A stretch of 48,943 nucleotides of DNA from Dehalococcoidia bacterium (GCA_023382755.1 JAHDWR010000001.1:65381-114323), one strand, 5' to 3'. Shown: positions 31,274 to 40,140, counted from the stretch's first letter. Notes: a model not told the origin generated them from the letters alone. Program-made: numbers and translations.

Positions 31274-32599
31274 GTGGACGATGTAACCGCCGCGCGGAGC
31301 CTGATGGGCCTCTCGCTCGCCTTCCACATCTCTTTCACGGCGATAGGCATCGGCCTGCCCCTGATGCTGTTCCTCGCGGAGGGACTGGCGTTGCGCACCG
31401 GCGACGAGTCCTATCGCCGGATGGCCCAACGGTGGACGAGAGTCGCCGCGGTCCTCTTTGCGATCGGTGCGGTATCGGGGACGATCCTGTCATTCGAGTT
31501 TGGACTCCTCTGGGCGCCCTTCATGGAGCAGTGGGGCGAGGTCTTCGGATTCCCGTTCGCCTTGGAGGGCTTCGCGTTCTTCACGGAAGCGATTTTCCTC
31601 GCGATCTACATCTTTGGCTGGGATCGCCTTTCGCCCCTGACCCACTGGCTGGTGACGGTGCCGATCATCGTCAGCGCCGCGGCATCGGCGTTCTTTGTCA
31701 TCAGCGCGAACGCGTGGATGAACCAGCCCGACGGCTTCGACCTCGTCGATGGCAAGATTACGAACGTGCGGGTGTGGGACGCGATGTTCAACCGCGCGAT
31801 GCCATACGAGGTGGTCCATGGCACCCTTGCCTCCTACGTGGCCACGGGGTTCGCGCTCGCCGGAATCTATGCCATCGCGATGCTGCGCGGTGACCGATCC
31901 AACTACAACCGCAAGGCCCTGTTGCTCTCGATGGTCGTCGGGGGGATAGCGATCCCTCTGCAGATCGTGAGCGGTGACTTCAGTGCTCGCTTTCTCGCCG
32001 AGTACCAGCCGGCCAAGTTCGCGGCGATGGAGGGCCAGTTCGAGACAGAAGCGGGCGCACCCCTGCGCATCGGCGGGCTTCCGTTTCCGGGTCAAGGCGA
32101 GACGCGCTACGCAATCGAGCTTCCACGCCTGGGTAGCTACCTCGCCTTCCGAGACCTCAACGCCGAGGTCCAGGGATTGAACGACTTCCCCGAAGACGAG
32201 AGACCCGATCCGCGGCTGGTGCACATCCCGTTTCAGATCATGGTCGCGAGTGGTCTCTTTATGCTCTTCGTGGCGATCGTGTTCTTCGTGCTCTGGTTCG
32301 GGCGTCGTTCCAGAGCGACCGCGAACGCAATGCTGGTCCTAATCGCTGCGACGCTCCCACTTGGCTTCGTCGCCATTGAGATGGGGTGGTTCGTGACCGA
32401 GTTCGGCCGCCAGCCGTGGATTGTCTGGCAGGTCATGCGAGTGTCCGAGGCCGCGACCCCGCAAGACGGGGTGGTCCTGTCCCTGCTGCTCCTGTCATTG
32501 GTTTACATCGCCTTAACGGCGGGTCTTCTGCTGCTGCTTCTGGCACCCAGTTTCCTGGGCAGACTGCGCAGGGCCGGGAGGGTGCCTGGTGTCGCTTGA
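31274..32599 (+). CDS. cydA: Cytochrome bd-type quinol oxidase subunit I
   Basis: 441 residues, about nine helices. Conserved positions include the early His in LAFHISFTAIG (haem b595/d region), MPYEVVHGTLASYV (a second haem His) and GWFVTEFGRQPW. The Q-loop region is short, as in the cyanide-insensitive (Cio/bd-II-like) branch. It reduces oxygen to water with quinol electrons without needing copper, unlike the oxidases served by SCO and CtaG in this window. The cydB GTG lies within its last 11 bases. Confidence 0.95.
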   Translation: MDDVTAARSLMGLSLAFHISFTAIGIGLPLMLFLAEGLALRTGDESYRRMAQRWTRVAAVLFAIGAVSGTILSFEFGLLWAPFMEQWGEVFGFPFALEGFAFFTEAIFLAIYIFGWDRLSPLTHWLVTVPIIVSAAASAFFVISANAWMNQPDGFDLVDGKITNVRVWDAMFNRAMPYEVVHGTLASYVATGFALAGIYAIAMLRGDRSNYNRKALLLSMVVGGIAIPLQIVSGDFSARFLAEYQPAKFAAMEGQFETEAGAPLRIGGLPFPGQGETRYAIELPRLGSYLAFRDLNAEVQGLNDFPEDERPDPRLVHIPFQIMVASGLFMLFVAIVFFVLWFGRRSRATANAMLVLIAATLPLGFVAIEMGWFVTEFGRQPWIVWQVMRVSEAATPQDGVVLSLLLLSLVYIALTAGLLLLLLAPSFLGRLRRAGRVPGVA

Positions 32600-33581
32600 C
32601 GCAGCTGCCGCCGGCATCCTTTTCAGCGGGATCGCGGCCTACGCCATCTTTGGCGGCGCTGACTTCGGGGCGGGTTTCTGGGACGCATTCGCGTTCGGCC
32701 CTCGCCGCGACGAAGTTCGCGAGGCGTTCTTCAAGGCGATGGGGCCGGTCTGGGAAACGAACCACGTCTGGCTCATCCTCGTGCTCGTCACCTTGTGGAC
32801 AAACTTCCCGCCTGCCTTCAGCGCCATCTTCATCAACCTCTACCTGCCGCTAACGGTGGCTCTGGTCGGGGTCGTGTTTCGCGGCGCCGCCTTCGCCTTC
32901 CGCCACTATGGGTACGAGGCCGGCGCTGAGCTGCCTGCGACCGGTCTGATTTTCTCGGTGGCGAGCATCGTGACGCCGTTCGCGATGGGCGTCGCCGTCG
33001 GCGCCGTGGCCGGCGGACACATCGAGCCGGACCGAACGCCTGGCATGTTCGAAGCCTGGCTGCGGCCCTTCCCGCTCCTCTGCGGCCTGATAGGTGTTGC
33101 TACTTCGGCGTTTCTCACGCCGTTCTACATGCTAATTCGCTCGGTCGGGGCGCTCCGGTCCGATTTTCGGCGCCTCGGGTTCGCAGCCAGCGTCGCGCTG
33201 GGCTCGCTCACGGCCCTGGCGATTCCAGTGGCTATGTGGGACGCGCCAGAGTTCGCCAATGGACTGCGGGATCCCGTCGCGATGGCGATAATTGCCGCTG
33301 CTGTCACGTTCGGGCTCCTGTCCCTCCTCGTGCTGTGGCTGCGGCGGGATTTCCTTGCGCCGCTGGCGGCAGCGGCAACGGTGGTCGCTCTCCTTGCCGG
33401 CTGGGCCTCCGCGCAATATCCCTTTGTCTTGCTGCCTGCCCTTGAGCTCGAAGAGGCCGCCGCCGGTAGCGCGACGCAGGAAGCGTTCCTCATAGCGATG
33501 GCGGCCGGCGCACTGATCCTCGTACCGTCGCTGCTGTGGCTATTCCGCCTCTTCGCTGGGGCCCGGCCAGAGGAGGTATGA
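32589..33581 (+). CDS. cydB: Cytochrome bd-type quinol oxidase subunit II
   Basis: 330 residues, about eight or nine helices, with family motifs FGGADFGAGFWDAFAFG, PVWETNHVWLILVLV and NFPPAFSAIF. Partner of CydA; the gene starts (GTG at 32589) 11 bases before the cydA stop. No cydC/cydD or cydX-like gene follows. The next 110 bases contain a hairpin (33617) and meet the FliL-like gene from the other strand. Confidence 0.95.
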   Translation: MSLDAAAAGILFSGIAAYAIFGGADFGAGFWDAFAFGPRRDEVREAFFKAMGPVWETNHVWLILVLVTLWTNFPPAFSAIFINLYLPLTVALVGVVFRGAAFAFRHYGYEAGAELPATGLIFSVASIVTPFAMGVAVGAVAGGHIEPDRTPGMFEAWLRPFPLLCGLIGVATSAFLTPFYMLIRSVGALRSDFRRLGFAASVALGSLTALAIPVAMWDAPEFANGLRDPVAMAIIAAAVTFGLLSLLVLWLRRDFLAPLAAAATVVALLAGWASAQYPFVLLPALELEEAAAGSATQEAFLIAMAAGALILVPSLLWLFRLFAGARPEEV

Positions 33582-33616
33582 GGAGCAATCGCTCGGTCTA
33601 TCCCGGTCATGCCATA

Positions 33617-33634
33617 CCAGGCGACAAGGCCTGG
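33617..33634. terminator. Hairpin between convergent cydB and FliL-like genes
   Basis: CCAGGC-GACAAG-GCCTGG: six perfect pairs with a six-base loop, 36 bases past the cydB stop and 61 before the stop of the opposite gene. Suits a bidirectional terminator although no T-run follows. Confidence 0.45.
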
Positions 33635-33694
33635 CCCCGGCCATCAGAAGTGGTGAGAGTGAGCAGGAAACGCCAAGCCAACGGATGATGGGAG

Positions 33695-34180
33695 CTACTG
33701 GGTGATAAATGTAGGGAGATAGACTGCGGTCGCGTCGCGCCCCTCGACGATTCGGTTGACCTCCGCCAGAAACTGCTCCTTAAACGGACCTGCGCTTGCA
33801 GCGGTAATGCCGCCATACTCGGGCGACCCCAGGACGCGATGCAGGGTATCCAGGATATCCGGCATGTAGCGGGCTAGCTCTTGGCGCAGTTCTTCGTTCT
33901 CAGCCGCCATCTGTTCGGCGGTCTTGCCAACGAGGACGTGGGCAGGGTCGTTGAACTCGAGGGCCAGTTCTAATTTCACGTAGCGCTCCCGTCCCTCTCG
34001 TGTTGCGGGCAGGTTCAGTATTCGCTCACCCAGTAGGAGCACCGGGCGGGGCGCGTTGTCGAGTTGTTCGTCCGTGTACGTGGGCGCCGGCTTCGCGTCG
34101 ATGTAATGTGGCTTCACGTAGAACCAAGCTGCGGCTGCAAGCAGGATCGCGATCCCGGCCAGTATTTTGCGATCCCTCAT
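33695..34180 (-). CDS. FliL-like membrane-anchored protein
   Basis: 161 residues: an N-terminal helix (ILAGIAILLAAAAWFYV), then a domain with YVKLELALEFNDPAH, a helical middle and a C-terminal VNRIVEGRDATAVYLPTFITQ, the outline of FliL, a ring-forming stomatin-like protein of the flagellar motor. No other flagellar gene is in the window, so it may be a FliL-domain protein with another role. Good ribosome site (AGGAGGT). It follows the sortase gene by 79 bases and may share its promoter. Confidence 0.7.
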   Translation of the reverse strand: MRDRKILAGIAILLAAAAWFYVKPHYIDAKPAPTYTDEQLDNAPRPVLLLGERILNLPATREGRERYVKLELALEFNDPAHVLVGKTAEQMAAENEELRQELARYMPDILDTLHRVLGSPEYGGITAASAGPFKEQFLAEVNRIVEGRDATAVYLPTFITQ

Positions 34181-34259
34181 GCGGACCTCCTCGCAAGTTG
34201 TCGCCGACGGCTGGGAAGATTATCGGACCGCGTCACGTCGGGGTTGAGGGCCGGGAGCC

Positions 34260-34949
34260 TCACCCGTCCACCCGCTCGGCGATGACGACGTTGCGATCGA
34301 GATACTCGCCCGGACCTGAGCCGTCGGGATTCAGCGCCCGGAAGCGCCCGCCGCACGTAATGAGCGTGATCCATTCGGCGCCCTCCGGCTTCGACGGTGC
34401 CTCGATGAGTTCGCCCATAGGAATGGACGCCACGTCGTATCGTTGCTTGAAAAAGACACGGTAGGTGTAGGTCTGCGCATTCGCCATTTCCACCAGGATC
34501 TCGTCGCCGGCTTCCGCCTTCGCCAGGTTATAGAAGGGACCCTTGATGTTCGGGTAGTAGTCGACGTGGGCAGAGAACACCGCGTTGCCCCCGAAACCTG
34601 GCCGGTCGTAGATCTCGTACCATCCCGTGTTCAGCGGATCCTTTGGCGCGTCCAACTGGTTCGCGCCCGGAACCAGTCCGATCGGCTCGACCGTGCTGTC
34701 GACGCCGAACCGGGGAATCAGCAGGCGCTGGACGGGACCGTCGAACGGAGTCGGCGTAGGCATGACGGTGACCGTCGAGACTGGGCTCGGGACGGCTGAC
34801 CGCGACGGCAGCGCTCGCGGCGACTCCGCAACCGCGAGGAAGTCGGGCGTCTCGACCACCTCTGGCGATCCCCGGCTCATCACGGCGAGCGCGAGGATGC
34901 CAACGCCGAGGACGAGGGATGCAATGGCACCGTAGCGAATCCAAGCCAT
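34260..34949 (-). CDS. Sortase family cysteine transpeptidase
   Basis: 229 residues: signal/anchor helix, Pro/Thr-rich linker (VMPTPTPFDG), then a sortase barrel. Catalytic residues visible: His in VFSAHVDYYP (about 125), Cys in ITLITCGGRF (about 197) and Arg in YLDRNVV (about 218). Sortases cleave cell-wall sorting signals and join the protein to peptidoglycan or to other pilins. No LPxTG-bearing substrate is seen nearby, so substrates lie elsewhere. Start ATG with GGGAG upstream. The promoter contains the CTAC/GTAG palindrome. Confidence 0.9.
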   Translation of the reverse strand: MAWIRYGAIASLVLGVGILALAVMSRGSPEVVETPDFLAVAESPRALPSRSAVPSPVSTVTVMPTPTPFDGPVQRLLIPRFGVDSTVEPIGLVPGANQLDAPKDPLNTGWYEIYDRPGFGGNAVFSAHVDYYPNIKGPFYNLAKAEAGDEILVEMANAQTYTYRVFFKQRYDVASIPMGELIEAPSKPEGAEWITLITCGGRFRALNPDGSGPGEYLDRNVVIAERVDG

Positions 34950-34986
34950 CGGTTGCTCCCAGGCGGCGACTTGAGGACCGCGTCAC

Positions 34987-35015
34987 ATCTTACTACCACG
35001 GGACGTAGTAGCTAA
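34987..35015 (-). promoter_or_regulatory. Promoter with CTAC-N8-GTAG palindrome for the sortase gene
   Basis: On the minus strand TTAGCT (35015-35010) and TAAGAT (34992-34987) are 17 bases apart. TACTAC (34991-34996), eight bases, GTAGTA (35005-35010) fill the spacer exactly, as in the DUF2933/BlaI promoter. The next 230 bases (35016-35245) up to the ccsA stop hold no gene I can support. Confidence 0.6.
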
Positions 35016-35245
35016 CCGGAAAGGCGAGTGATCGGAAGCATGGGGACGCTCCCCTCATTCCATCCGCGATGCTCCGGGTCAGTCTCGGCGCCGCGCGCAA
35101 CCAGGTAGTCGGTCGCTGCTACTTCCAGAGCCAGCGTCGCACTCGGCTGAGGCGCTCTACGTGCCGCACCCATCGGACCTCGCGAGCCGCGGGCGCCGTC
35201 GAATTCCATCTGCACCGCCCGAGGTCTTCGCTAAGGCTCGCGCAG

Positions 35246-36127
35246 CTAGGCGTACGAGTGGAGTCCGCTCACCCAGAAGTTCACGGCGACCATGTTGAAG
35301 ATGATGGAGCCGAACCCCAGTACCAGCGTCCATGCGGCACGCTGGCCCTTCCACCGTCGCAGGCCCTGCATGTGCATATATCCGACAAGCACGAGCCACG
35401 TGATCGCCGAAGCGGTTTCCTTCGGATCCCAGCCCCAGTAACGACCCCAGGCGCTGTTAGCCCAGTAGGCGCCGAGGGCGATACCGAGCGTGAGCGCGGG
35501 GAAGGCAATGATCGCCGCTTGGTGAGCAATCCGGTATGCCTTGTCGGGCGCCGGTAGTATCCGAAGGCCGGGCCAGCGGGTTCCCAGGAGGTACAGCACC
35601 GACCCAACAAAGGCGAGCGAGATCAGGGCGTAAGAGAGCATCATCGTGCTCACGTGCAGCGTGAGCAGCCGGTTGGCTTGTAGCGCAGGTATCAACGGGC
35701 GGATGTCGGCCTCGAAGTAGTAGTCGGAAGCCAGCAACGCGCCACCGACGATGAGCGCCACCAACACCACGATCGCCGGCTCATGGTATCGGGCCGCGAA
35801 CAGGGCACCCAGGAGGGAGATTCCTACGCCCAGCGTGAGGAAGTACCCCCACATATCGGCCATCGGTGGCGCCCCCGCCGCAATCGTGCGGGTCGCGGTA
35901 CTCGCCGCCAAGAGCGCGCCCGCCGTCGTCAAGGCGAACAGACTGGCGCGGAAGAGTTCCGGCCTGAAGCGGCGGAGCCGACCGTGAGGGACAGCAACCT
36001 GTGCCCCTTCGTTCGTGAGGGCAACCGCGCCGGGCGCGAAGGCTACCAGCGAAACGGCGCTGAGGCCAAGCGCGATCGCCACGCACACCAGGCCGCCCCA
36101 GAACGCATAGTAGAAGGCGTCAGCCAT
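35246..36127 (-). CDS. ccsA: System II cytochrome c biogenesis protein CcsA/ResC (CcsB type)
   Basis: 293 residues, eight helices. It bears the WWD signature in WGRYWGWDPKETASAITW and flanking histidines (LLTLHVSTM, GYMHMQGL, SGLHSYA) that hold haem during transfer to apocytochrome c with ResB. The ATG follows GGAAG. It is separated from ResB (37796) by a DsbA-like gene and two gene remnants, an unusual split of a normally joined pair. Confidence 0.93.
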   Translation of the reverse strand: MADAFYYAFWGGLVCVAIALGLSAVSLVAFAPGAVALTNEGAQVAVPHGRLRRFRPELFRASLFALTTAGALLAASTATRTIAAGAPPMADMWGYFLTLGVGISLLGALFAARYHEPAIVVLVALIVGGALLASDYYFEADIRPLIPALQANRLLTLHVSTMMLSYALISLAFVGSVLYLLGTRWPGLRILPAPDKAYRIAHQAAIIAFPALTLGIALGAYWANSAWGRYWGWDPKETASAITWLVLVGYMHMQGLRRWKGQRAAWTLVLGFGSIIFNMVAVNFWVSGLHSYA

Positions 36128-36174
36128 ATCGTACTTCCTTGACCGCCGCGTCAGCGTTGAGAGACCACGACAAG

Positions 36175-36191
36175 GCGTAGTAGGACTACGC
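36175..36191. promoter_or_regulatory. 17-base perfect palindrome upstream of ccsA
   Basis: GCGTAGTAGGACTACGC: two seven-base arms around AGG, about 50 bases before the ccsA ATG. It is built of the same CTAC/GTAG words as the putative BlaI-type operators but in the opposite order (GTAG first), so it may be a different site or a variant. Confidence 0.4.
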
Positions 36192-36227
36192 TACGGGCCA
36201 ACGTTCGGGCTGGCAAGCTCACCCTCC

Positions 36228-36470
36228 GAGGACTCCGTCCGCTCTCTAAGGACGTTAACGGGGGTCAATCTCGGATTCTGGCTCGTCAGGGGACGACCGG
36301 AACTGCTCCAACTCTCCCTGCTGGCCTTCACCGCCGGGATCCTCGCCGCCGTTGTGATTGAGGAGATCATGCCAGAGGCACATCGGGACGGAGAGGCTCG
36401 CTTCGCGGCCCTTGCCTTCGTTGGAGGTTTCGGCCTCCCCGCCGTGCTCGTCGCCTACCTCCCCGAGCGG
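36228..36470 (+). pseudogene. Remnant of a ZIP-family metal transporter gene
   Basis: An open stretch reads LGFWLVRGRPELLQLSLLAFTAGILAAVVIEEIMPEAHRDGEARFAALAFVGGFGLPAVLVAYL in pieces: the last two or three helices of a ZIP permease with the conserved EEIMPEAH metal site. No start, no N-terminal half; the frame then runs into the antisense of the next gene. Only the C-terminal part survives. Confidence 0.6.
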
Positions 36471-36486
36471 GGGCCGCCTGCGGCGG

Positions 36487-37230
36487 TCACCGCTCCAGGG
36501 CTTCGTCGATGGCCGCCTTCAACGCCTTGTAGCTCGGCTCGCTTATCCACTTGCCATCGACGAAAAAGGTCGGCGTCCCGCGCACGCCAAGTGCGGCCGC
36601 GTCCGCCTGGTCGCGTTCGGCCTTCTCCCGATAGTCAGGGTTCTTCATGGCCGCTGTGAACCTGTCGACGTCGAGGCCAAGTTCGCGGGCATATTCCACG
36701 AACAGCTCCTCCTGAGACTCATCCTTCTCGCCCCACTCCGGCTGGCGCTCGAAGAGGAGTTCCTGCATCTCCGCGTACTTGCCCTGCTCGCCGGCGGCCT
36801 CCGTCGCCTGGACCGCGAGGAGAGAGTTGCCATGCAACGGCAAGTACCGGACCACAAGGCGGATCTCCTCGGGGTACTCATCGAGCAGAGTCTTGACTAC
36901 CGGGAAGGCGGCGCGGCAATACTCGCACTCGGGATCGAGGAACTCGACGATGGTAACAGGGGCGCCGGCCGGGCCAAGCACCGGACTGTCTTCGCGTACG
37001 AGCCGTTCCGATTCCGCTGTTGCCCCAGCGGTGTTGGTCGACCCCTCATCGCCATCACCAGACCCCTCGGCGGATGACGCCGCCGGCGTCCCCCTAGGGG
37101 TGTCGGTCGGTGCACCGTCGCCATTGTTACCACAGGCGGCGGTCGCAAGTAGGACCAGGATTAGCGCAAACAGCGCGATCAGTCGTACTGCACCAGGATG
37201 AACTCCAAGCCTTCGGTCTCGTGTTGCCAT
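36487..37230 (-). CDS. DsbA-like thioredoxin-fold lipoprotein (CEYC)
   Basis: 247 residues: signal and lipobox ATAACGN, a low-complexity Ser/Gly/Asp linker, then a DsbA/VKOR-associated type domain with APVTIVEFLDPECEYCRAAFP and the cis-Pro turn VRGTPTFFVDGKW. The CEYC pair should take part in disulfide exchange outside the cell, possibly with cytochrome c apoproteins, since ccsA and resB flank it. Distinct from the DsbA-like protein at 3833 (CPFC), with only distant similarity beyond the fold. Confidence 0.88.
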   Translation of the reverse strand: MATRDRRLGVHPGAVRLIALFALILVLLATAACGNNGDGAPTDTPRGTPAASSAEGSGDGDEGSTNTAGATAESERLVREDSPVLGPAGAPVTIVEFLDPECEYCRAAFPVVKTLLDEYPEEIRLVVRYLPLHGNSLLAVQATEAAGEQGKYAEMQELLFERQPEWGEKDESQEELFVEYARELGLDVDRFTAAMKNPDYREKAERDQADAAALGVRGTPTFFVDGKWISEPSYKALKAAIDEALER

Positions 37231-37679
37231 CAGAGAAGAACCTACGGCCTGTCGCCAGTGCAGTCAGCTGCTCGGGGTAAAGCGCGATGAGCGCTTCCTT
37301 ACTACTCGGCTCGTCTTTCGTTGAACCGTGAAACCATCCCACCGGGGACGCCGGTGGAGGCTATGAGTGCTGCTGGAGTCCCTGCGACTCCCGATCGTGG
37401 TGCGCATGTCGACGCACCACGGAGCGACGATTCGCCGCCGCCCGCATCGGTCTGGCGGTGGTGCTGCGCCGCGCCTGGCACTCGTCTTCGCCATCTGGCT
37501 TTGCGCGAGCGCCTGTCCGGCAAATCCAGCTCCAACCCCCTTGCGGAGTGCGCGATGCTGCGCCGGTCGAGCGTCGCGTTGCCCTTCGGGCGGCCAGCAC
37601 GTGCGTGGCGATGCTCGCCCACCCGCCGGTCATCTCACAATCCGGCCATCGACTGCTCGAAATCTCTCGCGGACGAGAC
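37231..37679. other. Gene-free stretch before the resB gene end
   Basis: 450 bases between the DsbA-like gene and a CPBP fragment. Several long open frames exist on both strands because of high GC, but none has a ribosome site, a family motif or natural composition. A TTACTAC half-site at about 37300 lacks its partner arm. I see no promoter or repeat worth naming; it looks like decayed sequence. Confidence 0.5.
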
Positions 37680-37781
37680 ATGCTGCCTGGCGGCTCCGCT
37701 TTTGTCGTGGCGCCAGGCATTGAAGAGCTGCTGTTCCGCGGGATGCTCTTCGACGCCCTCACCGTCTTCGGTGCAGCATAA
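37680..37781 (+). pseudogene. Fragment of a CPBP intramembrane protease gene
   Basis: About 33 codons end in PGIEELLFRGMLFDALTVFG, the first CPBP motif (EExxxR) with its flanks, followed by a stop. The upstream helices and the later two motifs are missing. Compare the intact member at 2033-2764 (SEEFIFRGFLLNGL). Confidence 0.5.
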
Positions 37782-37795
37782 GAAGCGGATGGTCC

Positions 37796-39490
37796 TTACT
37801 CCTGGCGGTCCTCGGGCCGCACGGCATCAGGCGAACCCAACTCCCCACCCATCAGCCGCAGCTCACGGCCAAGCCGCGTCGTCCGCTCCGCTATCCCGGC
37901 GAGGAAGGTGCGGTCGCGCGTTACCTTCACCCAGATCCGCCGGCGAGGAACGTAGAACGTGATCCCCAGCCCGACCATCGCCATGGCGACGGCCACCCAG
38001 ATGAAGAAGTCTCCGGGGTCCCGGCGGACATCGAGCCCGGAAGCTTCAACTTGCCGGTCGAAGCGGTACGTATACCCGTTCGTCGCCGTGTACTCCTCGC
38101 CTGTCGCGAGTTCGACGTTCTCGTCCTCAATGCCGTTTAGGAACAACGACGTGCCGCCTGGTGACTGAATCATTTGCACGATGGCGCCATCGGGTGCTCC
38201 CGGCATGTCGTCGATCCGAATCGCGGGGACAGTGGTAGCGCCGGCGTAGCGCAGCGTTCCGTTGCCTACGGTCACTTCCTCCGTGGGCTTGAGATCTCTG
38301 GGCGCGAGATCTGGGCCAGACACGACAACTCGCAAGTCACCCTCGAGGACCCGCCAACCGATGAGATAGTCGCCTCGTTCCGTTTCGGGACTGTTGGCGC
38401 GCGGCAACGTCTCGACCACCGAGAGGGCGATGTCGTCCGCTCTTTGTTCGGTCGTGCCTCCGTCGGTCGCCAGCTGGGGCACAGGCCCGTCGTACTGGAC
38501 CCGCCCGTCGCGGTCGGTGAACACCAGGTACGGGACGCTGGTCGTCTGGCTGTCGAAGTCAAGGGGCTGGTCGAATGCGATCCGTCCGTCGGGCGCGACG
38601 ATGCGGATCTTCGCGAGGTCGTTAAACCACGCTGCCTGGTGGATGCGATAGCCAAACGCCTGGCACGGGTCGTTGACCGTCGTCTTGCACGAGATCACCT
38701 CAGTACCGCGCCGCACTTCGAGCATGCTGTAGTAATCGACGATGTTCCCCTCGGCGTCGAGGCCGCGGTAGGCGTCCAGCACCTCGATGAACAGCTGGCT
38801 GGGCCCGGGACGATCGAAGACCGGCGCAGCGCCCGCCGTTTCCGCGATGACCATGACCCGCGCAAACCCGCCAAAGACAGTGAGGACTCCACCTATGAGG
38901 AGCATGAGCAGGGCCAGGTGGCTGAGGAAGGTGCCGTAGGTCGTCCATGGGTATCGCTCCGCGAAGAGGTACACCGCCTCGGCGTCCATTCTCGTGCGTC
39001 GCACGGAGTAGCGACGCTTGCGCAGGGCCGACTCCACAGCTTCCGCCCCGCCCGGATGTGAGAAGTCGGCGCGATGGTGGGCTGTCGCGAAGTAGCGGTC
39101 GGGGACAATCGTCTGCGGGTGATGTACCGCCCGGGCGGTTGGCCGAAAACGGCTCACGGTACAAACCGTGACCGCCACGATGATCAGGCCCCAGAGCGCA
39201 TAGAACCAGGGCGCGTGGAAGATGTCGAACAGGTACCAGCGGTCCATGACGTCGGTGAACAGCCCGAACTGCTCCCGCTGCAGCTCCAGCCAGGCGCTGC
39301 GGGCCGCCGGATTGGCGCGCATCGGAATCGGCACTTGCGGAAGCAGCACTCCGAGCAGGCACGCGAGCCCTGCGATGCCGACCAGGAGCAGGGCGAACTT
39401 CACGTTGCACAGCAACGTCCACACAAGGCGGAGCGGGTCGAATCGGCGACCTTGCAACCCCGGTTCAGCGGCGCCTGCGCGGGTAGCCAC
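37796..39490 (-). CDS. resB: System II cytochrome c biogenesis protein ResB
   Basis: 564 residues: three N-terminal helices (VKFALLLVGIAGLACLLGVLLPQ; FHAPWFYALWGLIIVAVTVC), a large external domain, and a last helix (WVAVAMAMVGLGITFYV). It forms the haem-handling synthetase with CcsA. The GTG start shares one base with the stop of the TlpA gene upstream, so the pair is coupled. Length fits the family (500-600). Confidence 0.92.
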   Translation of the reverse strand: MATRAGAAEPGLQGRRFDPLRLVWTLLCNVKFALLLVGIAGLACLLGVLLPQVPIPMRANPAARSAWLELQREQFGLFTDVMDRWYLFDIFHAPWFYALWGLIIVAVTVCTVSRFRPTARAVHHPQTIVPDRYFATAHHRADFSHPGGAEAVESALRKRRYSVRRTRMDAEAVYLFAERYPWTTYGTFLSHLALLMLLIGGVLTVFGGFARVMVIAETAGAAPVFDRPGPSQLFIEVLDAYRGLDAEGNIVDYYSMLEVRRGTEVISCKTTVNDPCQAFGYRIHQAAWFNDLAKIRIVAPDGRIAFDQPLDFDSQTTSVPYLVFTDRDGRVQYDGPVPQLATDGGTTEQRADDIALSVVETLPRANSPETERGDYLIGWRVLEGDLRVVVSGPDLAPRDLKPTEEVTVGNGTLRYAGATTVPAIRIDDMPGAPDGAIVQMIQSPGGTSLFLNGIEDENVELATGEEYTATNGYTYRFDRQVEASGLDVRRDPGDFFIWVAVAMAMVGLGITFYVPRRRIWVKVTRDRTFLAGIAERTTRLGRELRLMGGELGSPDAVRPEDRQE

Positions 39491-40140
39491 TACTCCAGGT
39501 ACCCCGCTTCGAGAGCCAAGAGGTCTTCCTCATCGATGCGCCCGATCCGCAGCTCGCGAATCACACCGGTCGGATCGACCAGCATGGAGACCGGCAACCC
39601 TCGTCCGACGCGGTAGGCTGTTGACACCTCACCTGACAGGTCGAGCGCGATCGGGTACGTCAACTGGTACTCCTCTACGAACTCGGCTGCCGTATCCCTC
39701 GATTCCTGCTGGTTCACGCCCAGGACCACAAGCGTGTCAGGCCTTCGTGCCTGGAGCCGCTGCAGATGCGGCGTCTCTTGTCTGCAGGGGCCGCACCAAC
39801 TGGCCCAGAAGTTAAGGAGCACCCACTTTCCGCGGTACGCAGATAGCCGCTCTTCGCTTCCATCAGTCGAAGCGAGCAAGAAGTCCGGGGCCACGCGGCC
39901 CACCTCGGACGAAGGAGGCCGATCCGTAGGATTGAGATCGGCGGGCAGTGCGATGACGCCGTAGCCGTCGCTGGCCAGGCTGCTGTCGTCTTCACGGAAC
40001 TGGAACCACCAGATTGCGACTCCGACCGTGAGGATAATCAGGGCCGCAACGCCAAGCGTGGAGCTCGCTCCGCTGTACTCACGGCGCCGTTGGGGGCGCT
40101 CATCGACGTCGCCCGAAGGATCGTCCAGATTCACCGCCAC
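39490..40140 (-). CDS. resA: TlpA/ResA-type membrane-anchored thioredoxin
   Basis: 216 residues: a polar N-terminus, one helix (TLGVAALIILTVGVAIWWF), then the redoxin domain: VAPDFLLASTDG, LNFWASWCGPCRQETPHL and the cis-Pro loop GRGLPVSMLVDPTG. With ResB downstream it most likely reduces apocytochrome c haem-binding cysteines, the role of ResA. GTG start (weak ribosome site). Third TlpA-like protein in the window. Confidence 0.9.
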   Translation of the reverse strand: MAVNLDDPSGDVDERPQRRREYSGASSTLGVAALIILTVGVAIWWFQFREDDSSLASDGYGVIALPADLNPTDRPPSSEVGRVAPDFLLASTDGSEERLSAYRGKWVLLNFWASWCGPCRQETPHLQRLQARRPDTLVVLGVNQQESRDTAAEFVEEYQLTYPIALDLSGEVSTAYRVGRGLPVSMLVDPTGVIRELRIGRIDEEDLLALEAGYLE

